A stretch of DNA of 52,961 nucleotides from Pelomyxa schiedti (taxonomy: Eukaryota > Evosea > Pelobiontida > Pelomyxidae), in the NCBI GenBank assembly GCA_020536535.1, contig JAHLWZ010000644.1:2659-55619 (forward strand), given 5' to 3'. Shown in pieces: positions 34,524 to 45,112 of the stretch. How positions within the stretch are numbered: the first letter of the stretch is position 1; each line of letters starts with the position of its first letter. A program made the translations under genes and the position numbers. The notes under the pieces were generated by a model. It ran no database searches, had not been told where the DNA came from, and worked only from the letters and a program-made list of their open reading frames with translations.

Positions 34524-36321
34524 ATGGCAACAACAGCAACAACGGCAACGGCAAGCAGCGGTGGCGTAAATGCACTGAAACCCAAGAAGTTGTTGGCGGT
34601 CGTTGGTACTACCGAGAATTGGTGAGATGAGATCTGCGTCGTTGTACCTGGGGAACACCAGTTTTTTTTTTGCTGGGCTCGTTTTCTTTTTTTGTTGGGG
34701 CACTCGTGTGTTGTGTCTCTAATTTTCTGGCTTCTTTTCTATGTTTTGGTGTTTTACTGTTTTTAAAAAGGTACAGATTGGGTAAAGACATGGTTGTGTC
34801 TACCCCTCTTGGTGAGGTTCCTGTGGAAATTGAACAAGCCACTTGGGATGATATCACTTGTTGGTATACTAGAAATATGCTAGATTTTCCTTCTCTTCAT
34901 AATACCGTTATTAGTTGCTATTCTGACTCTGGGATAGAACTCCGACTGGGCCCCTCCAAAACGCCACTTTGTGGTACGTTTTTCAGTAGTTGATAACTCT
35001 CATCCTTTCCTAGAGCAGCAAAAGAATGTTCGCCGTTTCATTCCTGATTTTATCATTGTGAGGTGATCTCTTTGTCATTTAGCCTCTCAATAAGCAACAA
35101 CAAATCAGGAATTTTTGTCGCAGTGTGGGTGGCAGGCTGGGCTCCAAGCCTGATTTTCGTAATACCCTCATGGCACTGTACTATGCTGGTATCCCAATGA
35201 TGAACTCCTTTCAAGCTCTCTATGCTGAATTGGAGAGGTGATGAACTTTTGTTTATTGCTCGTTTCCAATGGTTACAGGCCTATTATGTATGCAGCACTT
35301 CTGAGTATTGCAAAGAGACTGGGACATAACAAGTTCCCTCTTATCCCACAAATCTTTTACCCCGACCACTCTGAAATGAAGTTTGTCCCTGCCCACCCTC
35401 TGCAATTTATCTCCAACTGGTTTTTTAGTATCACTCCTTCCACTCCCTTTGTGGTGAAGGTAAGCTACCCTCATGCCGGATTTGGCAAGATGCTTATTCA
35501 ATCCACTGAAGATTTCCAAGATCTTTCTGGAGTAATAGGCCTTCACAAGGTCTCTCTATGCACATACATCTTCTCTGGGTTAATATCGGGACTCAGGATT
35601 ATTGTACGGCCGAGCCGTTTATTGAATCCGAGTATGAACTGAGAATTATCAAAATTGGCAACACGTATCGGGCACACAAACGTATGGGCTCTTCATGGAA
35701 AGTAAATGCAGGAGCTAGCTGTAGGGAACCAGTTCCCATGGAAGGTGTGAGTTCGCAAAAAAAGATTTTCCTTCACATATTACCTCAGAAAGATATAAAC
35801 TTTGGGTTGATGAAGCCAGTAAGATTTTTGGAGGTTTGGATCTTCTTGCACTGGATGCTATTGTCGACAAGAATGGCAAAGAGTACATTCTGGAGGTATC
35901 AAATCCGATCCATTTATTTACCTTAAAACCAAAACTACAGGTGAATGGGTCCGCCCTTGGTCTTTCTCCAGAGCATGAGACAGAAAACTTAATAGCTATT
36001 AGGGACCTTGTGCAACAACGGATGAGCGAACTGTTCACACAAAAACCACTCTCACCCAACAGACTGGAGACACTGTCACCATCACCTACTGCCTCTTCCT
36101 TGGAAACAACGATTGTAAACCTTAAAAATGAACTCGCCACTGCCCTCTTGCAAGTAGAAGAGGAAAAAGCCGCTTATTCCCAGCTTGAACGGAGACTGGA
36201 AAATGAAAGAGCCAAACACAAGAACCCAAGTCACTTCATCTTCCCCTCCATTCCAGTACTTCTCCTAATTGTAATTGCTGTTCTGATTCCCGCCCTTATA
36301 GTGCCTCACCTCTTTGGGTGA
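34524..36321 (+). CDS. synapsin-like ATP-grasp protein with coiled coil and C-terminal membrane anchor
   Basis: The core follows synapsin domain C. KPKKLLAVVGTTENW is the first strand. Then come RFIPDFIIVR, KPDFRNTLMALYYAGIP, MMNSFQALYAELER, PIMYAALLSIAKRLGHNKFP, QIFYPDHSEM, PFVVKVSYPHAGFGKMLIQS, TEDFQDLSGVIGLHK, TAEPFIESEYELRIIKIG, YRAHKRMGSSWKVNAGASC, YKLWVDEASKIFGGLDLLAL and GKEYILEVSNP. In animal synapsins these positions are VVNSLYSVYNF, the KLGHAHAGMGK ATP-binding loop, DSKYDIRIQKIG, NWKANTG and MFGGLDIC. After the core, about 50 residues of coiled coil (LETTIVNLKNELATALLQVE, LERRLENERAKHKN) lead to a hydrophobic tail (FIFPSIPVLLLIVIAVLIPA, then LIVPHLFG) at the very C-terminus. That is a tail anchor absent from animal synapsins. 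The start gccATGGCA at 34524 is strong. Confidence 0.82.
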
Positions 36322-36388
36322 GATACACAACCCAACACAAAGCACCAAAACAAAATGAATGGAGCCTTGAAGCTCCTAAAAAAATTTA

Positions 36389-38219
36389 TTAAATGAAGAC
36401 TGCAAAGATTGTAAAGAGAGTCCCAGCCATGACCAACAAGGCAGTAGTTGTTAATCCAGAACCAGCACATATGGAGAATGAATCCACTCCAATAACCACA
36501 TCTTGTAGCGTAAGTTTTGAATTTTTAAAAATAATTAAACATACCTGAGGAGTACTGGTTTCCAGCAAAAGTGAGACCAAGAACATTGTAGTCAGCGTAA
36601 CTGTAAATTGGTGTCCATCCTTCCTCTGTAAATTTAAATTAAAGTTAGTTCAGTAACTTCATTACTAGTTGCGTCAGCAATAGGGATGCATAGTATTATT
36701 CACGTACGGTGGCGAGCTATAGCCTGGACAAACCAGGGGCGTTCAGAGGGGTCGTAGTCATATGAGAATTCCTTGTAAGAGTATGTAAGGATTGGAAATG
36801 ACTTTGGGGAAAAAGAAAAGTGTGTACTTACATCCATCTCATCAGTGAGGTCAAATTCCCCAGAGTCATCCATTGGGAACAGATGTACCGAGTTATCACC
36901 AAGGAGGTCATTACTCTAGTGTGAAGGCGAAGTTATGTGATATACTGACTACTAGTCAATGGACTGGCGAGCAATACCTTAACTTCGAGAATCCAGTTAG
37001 TGTCATCGCACCTATCAGTGTCTCCATACACCCAAGATGCACATGTATCCACCGAGAAGTAGTCATTGGATGTAATATATGCCGAGTAGCTGGGAATTGA
37101 TTAATTCAATTGCTCTCGACTTGAAGTATTGGAAATCGAAGTACACTCACACAGAAGATACTGTGCCACCCCCGTTTATTACAAGTGCTGACCAGAGCAA
37201 CGACGCCATTGTGTGAAGCTCTTCTTCTGTGCTAATATCATCCAGCAAGTCAGCCCCAAGTGTCACTGCAGAGTAGTATGCCGCGGGAGCATTACTTCCG
37301 GTGAAGCACCACAGTGGATCACATTCGTCAGGTTGGTCCGAATCCCTTTTGGATGATACACCCTCAGTCGAGCAACAATAACGATCGGACTTACATGTCA
37401 TAGTCACAGTCCTCAAAGTTGTTGTCACTTGGGCAAAGTTCCACAGAGACAGTATCAGCGGCCACCTGAAGAAGGTCAGTAGAAGACCTTTAGCTGAAAA
37501 AACACTCTACCAACCTTTCCTCCAGGAATATCGAGCGCATAGGTTTTGCACATCTGGCCTGAGAGGAAATCTTCATAAGTGTCAGTCCAGCCAGTTATCC
37601 ACCTATGGCAAAATGAGTAAGGAAATGAATATGTAGCCTAATAGTACCAAGGGCGAGTAGTAGGGTCGTATGATGAGTTTGAATGGCCAATATCGTACAA
37701 GTAAGAGCCGTCATTTGTTTCATAAAAGTGCACATATGTGTCACCAAACACAGCTTCGTTCACAACAAAACCAACGTAGCTATAGTATGAAGAAATCAAA
37801 TCGCAACCGCTGTAATAGAGTCAGTACCAAACCATTCAAACTACAGAAAAAGAGGCCGTACTAGCCCTGAAATCCGAGAAGAGTGGTCTGTGTATAGCAG
37901 TCAGCCATTCCATACCACTCTCCAGTCTCTTGACCAACATAAATCACACCAGAATACCCTGCTAGTGTTAGCCAAGAATAACCAAAAAAGGGAGTATAGC
38001 CTCACCGTTTGCGTATGCCTTCAGGTACTTCCACAGCAATTCCAGAGGTTCATCAAAGTCAGACTCCCAAGTAATACCACTAAACACAGTGGTCTCTGTT
38101 GCAGCCAGAGCAGTGGCTGCTGAGTAGGCCCAGGAGTTTTCAGCGCACCAGTAACCGCCCGTTCTTCCTACAAGCAACAGTGCCAAAGTTCCAACGATTA
38201 CAGACAGGAACACCTTCAT
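36389..38219 (-). CDS. secreted/membrane protein with two Cache-type motifs
   Basis: ATG 38219 encodes a signal peptide (MKVFLSVIVGTLALLLVG). The ectodomain contains VIYVGQETGEWYG, YVGFVVNEAVFGDTYVHFYE, DIGHSNSSYDPTTRPWY and WITGWTDTYEDFLSGQMCK, then a Cys-rich central part (DECDPLWCFTGSNAPAAYYS). A second YKEFSYDYDPSERPWFVQAI follows. The YDPxxRPW(Y/F) motif is the signature of Cache small-molecule-sensing domains, so two Cache modules are likely. The protein ends in a single membrane helix (TALLVMAGTLFTIFAVFI) with no cytosolic tail. The TAA stop overlaps an AATAAA signal on the minus strand. The ligand is unknown. With no intracellular domain it may act through a partner or as an accessory subunit, as in alpha2delta proteins. 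Several small introns are inferred. Confidence 0.68.
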
Positions 38220-38749
38220 TGTCTTTTTTTTTTTTCTGTTTGCTATTTGGTTTTGCTGTGGCCTTTTAAGGGCGTGTCTTGACCAACTTCGGACGATCTC
38301 CAAGTTACTTCTTTCCCCATCAGATAACTTCACACATGTTCTCTGTATTGAAGTTTGTGATGTGTCAACTGACATACAGAAGGACCGAAGAATATACAGG
38401 GAAAAGATCAGGACAGCTGCCGCTGCGAACCGCGAGGGCTTCCTTGTCCCGCTCCGCCGCAATGGGCATAAGGAAACCAAGGGAACTTTCGTGGTATAGC
38501 ATCATCTAGAACTCAACCTTACTCCTACTTGTTAATTTCAAACGTGGGCCAGTGGGTTTTTTTTCTGAGCTTTTAATGCCACGGAGAGCCCGCTTACAAG
38601 CTTGGAGGATGTGGGCCCATTCTCATAAAACGGGCACCACAAGCTCGAGGGTCGAATCTCATGGTCAAACGGGCCGGTTGCCGGTTCCGGTCCAATAAAT
38701 TATCCATAAATCAAGCTCTTGTGTTTTTTTCTTAAAACGAGTGGTGTTG
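38220..38749. promoter_or_regulatory. divergent intergenic region
   Basis: The longest clean gap, 530 bp, lies between divergent genes. An open minus frame crosses part of it but has no consistent join to the Cache gene. I see no RNA gene. Short T-runs lie close to both start codons. Confidence 0.35.
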
Positions 38750-39623
38750 ATGCGGAAAGGCGGTGGCGGGTGGGTGGGTGGATCTGCGGTGGTGGAGACA
38801 CGACGTCTGATTGGTGTTGTTGCGTGTGTAGATCACGCTGACACTCTGTGCTCCTGGTTCAATGATCCTGCCGTTTCAATGTTTTCTTTCTTTTTTTTTT
38901 TTTTTGCTTTGTTTTTTTCTTACCAAACAGAAAGGTTTATGGATGACCCAGAGGAGGTTGTCACTTTAGACGTTGTAAAAGACTGGTATCGCACTCCAGA
39001 AGATGAGGATGATGTATCCCTTGGTATTCGCATTCACATTTGAGATTATACTCAAGTAGAGCCACACAAGTATTCCTATGCCGTGATACCAAGAAATGCC
39101 TTGGTTATGGGGCAGTTTACAGCTGGAAGCAGAACCATACCAGCCAATGTATCCATGTTCTGGACCCTCCTTCAGTGGGGCAAGATCAATGTCCACTAGA
39201 AGAATCAGATGCCTCTGCAACCACCAGCAGCGCCGCCGCGGTTAACGATAATTCTCAGTCCTGTGATGTGGAACACTCATGCTCGTGTTCCTATACAGCT
39301 GAGTTCTCCTTTGTCGTGGGTGACGAAGTGGCACGTGGGCAGGGCTATGGCAGTGAAATTTTAGGAGCGTTGTGTGAACTGGCCTTTTCTCCTTCTGGCC
39401 CTTTCAAGTACCTTTGCTGCATGATATTCTTATATCAAATAAGGAAGCAAACAAAGATTTGTTGTGCAGGGTATCTAAACTGCTTTGTGACATAGTGGCA
39501 GATAATTCTCCCTCCGTCAAAGCTGTTCAGCGACTTGGGTTTCAAACCATGCAGGTTAGAAATGGAGCACACACCTACGCTGGTCAAGTTTATGACCTCA
39601 TTGATTTTGAGCTCACAAAGTAA
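38750..39623 (+). CDS. GNAT N-acetyltransferase (NAT9-like)
   Basis: Four exons from ATG 38750. They read ETRRLIGVVACVDHADTLCS, FNDPAVSMFMDDPEEVVTLD, VVKDWYRTPEDEDDVSLVF and LCRDTKKCLGYGAVYSWK. A Ser/Asp-rich insert with four Cys (CDVEHSCSCSY) follows, then EFSFVVGDEVARGQGYGSEI, which holds the R/Q-x-x-G-x-G acetyl-CoA pyrophosphate loop. The end is VADNSPSVKAVQRLGFQTMQ and VYDLIDFELTK, the N-x-x-S-x-x-x-x-x-x-x-L-G-F motif of GNATs. The NDP start, the W/Y spacing and the final EL strand resemble NAT9 and the RimJ-like branch. The insert is unusual. It probably acts in the cytosol; the substrate is unknown. Confidence 0.78.
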
Positions 39624-39827
39624 AACCCCAAATGTCTGTTTCTCATTTTTTTTAATGTCTTTCTAGGGAGGAGTGGATGCCCAATAGAGACACCTCCATA
39701 AGACTGTTGCTTTGATTTTGTATTTGTAAGAATATTTCGAAACATACTTTACCAAAGTGAAGCAGCCTTCACTCTCCTAAAGACATTGTTCAACAACCAA
39801 GAAAGGTATTTATTTCCCCTCTAGGGA

Positions 39828-40722
39828 TTACAACAATTTTGCAGCCCAGGCAGCCATGTGCGATACCATTTGGCAATGTCTGTGCTCTTCAAGCTCTGGG
39901 TGGGGCCCAGATAGGACTGTACGCCCATTCCCATACACATCAGTTACCATCGCTTCATAGCCCTCAAAGCCTGTATTATCATCATCATATGTGGCGAGTG
40001 CTGTGCCCCCACTCATAGCTGGTCCATTTACGTGATACAGCGTCACCTGTAGTTGTATTTAGCCTTTATCTAGGCAGAATTGGTATTTTACATCTCCACT
40101 GAAGCCAAGTATTTCAGTACCAGCATCAGTCATCAATACATTGGTGTCACCAACATAATCAACTGCATTACACACAACATTTGGGGCTACTCCCCATCCA
40201 GTGTAGTAATCAACTGTCACACTGCAAGCGGAATACGCCCCAGCGCATGTTCCATAGTAACCCTTACCCTTAGTCCCCACAAAGCTTTGTATGGCAGCGC
40301 CATCAATGTTACTATTATGCAAATAAGAATAACCCGACGTTCCACCTTAGTTTTTTTTCCCCCTTTTTGTTAGTTTCTTATTTTCCCAGTAAAAAGGGAA
40401 CATTTCTTTGCTCTCAACGGTGTTGTCTTTATATAATAAAATAGTATGTTGAAACAAAAGGAATTGAAACCACACCAGGCATTGCCACCACATCGTAGCT
40501 GGACAGTATTGTTGAAGTTATCTTTGTGGAGTAGGCGTGTTTGAACACAACACCAGGAGTGAGGTTGTAGTTGTTGGAGTAGTCCAGGCAGTATGCAATG
40601 CCCTCGTAGCTGTTGTAGGCCGCATCGTCCCCAGAGTATATCACCACGTTGACTACAGTACTTCCACAAACTATAGTCACTGCCGTGAGGAGTACGAGAT
40701 AACAGGCTGTTGTGAGTGTCAT
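39828..40722 (-). CDS. secreted BPL_N / class I glutamine-amidotransferase-like protein
   Basis: ATG 40722 gives a signal peptide (MTLTTACYLVLLTAVTIVCG). The mature part starts STVVNVVIYSGDDAAYNSYE and YCLDYSNNYNLTPGVVF, then VAMPGGTSGYSYLHNS, IQSFVGTKGKGYYGTCAGAY, MTDAGTEILGFSGDVKYQ and VTLYHVNGPAMSGG. It ends TVLSGPHPELEEHRHCQMVS and MAAWAAKLL. The PGG, G(x)CAGAY nucleophile elbow and GPHPE motifs are those of the BPL_N family, first seen at the N-terminus of yeast biotin-protein ligase. That is a class I amidotransferase-like fold with a Cys nucleophile. Secretion of such a domain is unusual. The reaction is unknown. Two introns are placed in phase; the join near 40050 is less certain. Confidence 0.8.
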
Positions 40723-40884
40723 CTTCACAAACCAAAGGAAAAAAAAGTTTTTTTTTTGTTGGAACTTGTTGATTTAGTTAGTGGAAAGGGAAACCGAAAA
40801 CCGCCTGTTATGGCTGGAATGTGATGAATTTGATGTCACAACTTTTGTTTGTGGAATGTTGAGGTGTTTGGCTCATAGGGATTG

Positions 40885-43336
40885 TTAGAAATTGCTACGA
40901 ACGGAGAACACCTTGGCGCCGTTCAGTACTTGTGGATAGCCGGGAATTTCTTGGAGTGCTGTTTGTATGGCTTGTGAGCAGTTTATGTGTTCAATGGGGC
41001 GCTTTCCAATGAGCTCCAGAACTCCAGCAGTGGTTACTAGGGCACAGCCAAACACATCAACCATCTTCATTCTGCATACTCCGTCCTCATTGAGCGATTC
41101 TGCCGCGGTTGTGGATTCCCTCAGCCGGCTTGTTTCCATTACAGTTGTCATGATGCTGAAATCGGCCCTGGCAACGGCTAGATGATGTAAAGCTACATCT
41201 GTAATTTGTGTACACTGCTGCAGAACAACCGTGGCAAGAAGCGGGCAGCGCCGCGATAGTACAGACACCCCAACGTCAGTTACAAGGCCGTTGTGGCTGA
41301 GGTCAATGTTGACAAGCCCTGGGCAGTGTTTGGCAATGGAGGTAATCGCGGTGTCAGTGAGCGGAACGCACTGCGCGTTGAGGATGCGCAGGGACCATAT
41401 TGGCGGGGGAACCATTGGTGGGCACTGGCTGTATGACGCGTGCTGCACCGGCGGGCACTCTATAGGGTGGTTGATGGATTCTTCCGGTGCTGGCATGAGG
41501 GGAATAATAATGGATGAAGATGAGGTCGAAGGCTGAGGTGGTGGTTCTGCTACTGTTTCAGGTACTTCTGCACCTTCCGGAGCAGTGGGTTCTGCTGGTG
41601 CCACTGGTTCAAGCTCTTTCATGCAGAACGCAGTATCATCAATTGCTCGGCAATCGGAAATATTCAAAGTGCGTAGGAGACTGCACTTAAGTACGAGCGA
41701 AGCAATACCAACGCCAGTAACATGTCTTGCACCAGCCATATTGGCAACAAGAAGGTAGAGCAGGTGTTTACTGAGGTGAACAAGTGCTTCATCATTTGTT
41801 GTGGCTGGAAAAGAAATTCCTTCCAAACTTATGCAGGATCCCAAGCACAATAAACCCTCTGGTGTAATTCGACTGCATCCAGTCAGAAAAATGCTCTTGA
41901 GAGACAGGCAAGTCTTCCCAATAACCCTCAGAACTGTATCATCCACGCCACAACGAGAAAATACTAGTTGTTTCGCATGCGGTAAACGCCCACAGAGAGT
42001 GGACAAAGACCCCGTGTCAAGATCATAACATTCTGTGAGATTTAACTGCTGCACAGAACCCTCAGTTTTTGCCACAAGAGACAATAATGGCATGGGCTTC
42101 AGAACTTGGCATTTGAATAAAGATATCTCTTGTAACATTCGCATGGGACTGACAGAGGTTATGGATGTTATATCCCAGCAGTCACTACAACCAAGATACA
42201 TCAGGTGTGGCGTATTAAGAACTAAACCTGTAAGTTTGCTGCACACACTAAATGAGCGAAGGGTTTCACTTTGAATGGTAAGGGTGCCATTGATGGCCAT
42301 ACAGTGGTTACAAGCAAGGAATTCAAGATGCCGGCAGACTGAAACCACATTTTCAATTGCTTGGCCACTCACCAGAGGACACTCGCTCACATCAATCTCC
42401 TATTTAGAAGAATGAGAGGAAACACAGTGGCAACAACAAAACAGGAAAAAGCCAAGAGAGGAAAAGAACCAGTAAGAAAGGATTTGCCCGCGAGATTTGC
42501 TCAAGAACTGAGGAGGAGAGCTTGTGACATCTGCACAGGTCCAATGTAACAAGGTTGCTGCAGTATGTGGAAATGGGTGACAGAACACAGGAAGTGACTG
42601 GGGACGGGCCACGATCAAAAGAGGGTGAGACAACAAAACGGGTGAGGGATCGCCCCATGTGCTGAAGAATGGGAACAAGAGTGTCCGTGCAAACAAGGTT
42701 GTCACGCAATAATGCACTCAGTACACTATCAGCCACTTCTGATGGTACAATGGTTGATGCTGAAAAAGAATATGAAGACTCAGGGCGTCTGGTGAGTGCC
42801 CTAGAGCAAAGAGTAACCAAGGAGGGCACCTTATTTTGTGTTATTATGTGACAGCTTTGTCACATAATAGAAAAAGTGTACAAATAAGCACAAAAAAACC
42901 GAAAGTATTTCGGAATTGGGCTGAAAAAGGAAAAAAAAAAAGGGCCTGCCTGTTTATCCAACTGGGATATCTTTGACGTTGGCCTGGTGTAACTGCGGGC
43001 CCTTGTCAACTCATTGAAGTAAAATGTAACACCAGCGAGAGACCGTCTCTCCTGCCAACCAGGTGGAAGTGGGGGAAGCTGCTGTGTATGGATGTTGGTT
43101 ATCCCATAACGGAAGGAAGACTCATCTCCTAGGGGGAAAAAAAAAACTGCGCTGTAGTGGGAGGAAATGAAAAAACCTCATTGGTGGTCCTTGAGCTCGA
43201 CGAAGTTGTTCTTGTGGATGGCTTGACTCCACTGGTGGGAACATAAATAAAAAGAAAAAAAAATGAGCGAGGAGGAACCAACGACTTATGGGACAAACCT
43301 GGGCAAAGGCGGGGGGGGCGGTGGTGCATCGTCCAT
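40885..43336 (-). CDS. WW domain plus AMN1-type (Cys-containing) leucine-rich repeat protein
   Basis: ATG 43336 encodes MDDAPPPPPPLP. A Ser/Thr-rich linker (VKPSTRTTSSSSRTTNE) follows, then a WW domain (LPPLPPGWQERRSLAGVTFY, FNELTRARSYTRP). The first Trp, the Tyr/Phe pair and the final Pro are present, but the second Trp is replaced by Tyr. Next come RRPESSYSFSASTIVPSEV and an array of LRRs of the Cys-containing, F-box/AMN1 kind. Examples are LVTLDLCRCHKLSSSVLEQI, LRTLNISDCRAIDDTAF, LVNIDLSHNGLVTDVGVSVL and LATVVLQQCTQITDVALHHL. A Pro/Glu-rich spacer interrupts the array (about 41640-41400). The protein ends VFSVRSNF. Introns join WW to LRR in phase 2 and NPFLL to EIDVSECPL in phase 0. There is no F-box. 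It is probably a scaffold that binds proline motifs. Confidence 0.75.
42843..42868. repeat. perfect 11-bp inverted repeat with 4-nt loop
   Basis: ATTATGTGACA at 42843-42853 and its exact complement TGTCACATAAT at 42858-42868 flank GCTT. The repeat lies inside an intron of the WW-LRR gene. Confidence 0.9.
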
Positions 43337-43446
43337 GTTTTTCTTGTTTTTTTCTCTTCTTTTTCTTTCAGAATATTTCAGTGCAACAAAGTCGCATTTT
43401 GTTGTTGAAAGATTCCTTGGTTCCGGTGCCTGCACGGAAAAACTTT

Positions 43447-43521
43447 CGGGCGTGGCAGGATTCGAACCTGCAAGTCTCCTGATTCGAAGTCAGGTGCGTT
43501 ATCCAGTTGCGCTACACGCCC
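43447..43521 (-). tRNA. tRNA-Arg (anticodon UCG)
   Basis: Read on the minus strand, the 7-bp acceptor stem GGGCGTG/CACGCCC, D arm, anticodon stem CCTGA/TCAGG with loop CTTCGAA, and T arm GCAGG TTCGAAT CCTGC all pair. The anticodon is TCG, reading Arg codon CGA. The A box (TAGCGCAACTGG) and B box (GGTTCGAATCC) are intact. There is no intron and no encoded CCA. The discriminator base is G. Confidence 0.95.
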
Positions 43522-43987
43522 TTGAACTTTCTACGGAGGGTGAGCACTACCTGGAGCAGAACACGGAGGAAAAACCACTCACTAGAAGAGACAAGATCTT
43601 TAGGGTTCCCCTAATGTTGTTGCGATGTAACAACAAAAACTCCAAATGGTTTTTCCTTTTTGTGAGGAGCTGTCGTTGCCTTGTTCAGAGTACCCATGGT
43701 GGACGTATCCCCTTTGGGACGGGAAAAAGGACTAAGGAGTGGATGGAAGAGTGAGTGGCATGGAAAGAAGGAGGACCCCAAGTTGGAAATTTTTGACTTC
43801 TGCGATCTATAAGATGGCAGCTTCTGCTTCTTGTTAGGGCAGGCCAATTTTTCTCGTTCATTTTCGCAGTTATTTATAACTCTTGCACAAGAACAAAAAA
43901 AAACACAACAAATCAAAAAAGCAACAGACAGAAACAACCCACCCAATACAAAAAAACAAAACAAAAAAAACACACCGGACAGATCCC
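43522..43987. promoter_or_regulatory. intergenic region upstream of Rab7
   Basis: This 466-bp stretch lies between the tRNA gene and the Rab7 ATG. It is A-rich close to the start codon (43895-43975). A long open frame crosses the tRNA and part of this region, but it has no coding character. I see no further gene. Confidence 0.4.
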
Positions 43988-44965
<978 letters not shown>

Positions 44966-45112
44966 AAAACACACTTTTTTCTCTCGCGTTTTTTGGTGTA
45001 ATGTAAAATCACAAGCCCTAGGGTGAGGCCTACTTTGTTAAAAGGGGAAAAAAAAAAATTAAAAACCCATCAAAATCCGTCTTTTTTCCTGTTCTTCATC
45101 AAACGTGACAAA

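Noticed and set aside
43263..43754. 163-codon plus frame
   Set aside because: It runs through the tRNA gene and opposite the first exon of the WW-LRR gene. It has no domain and is chance.
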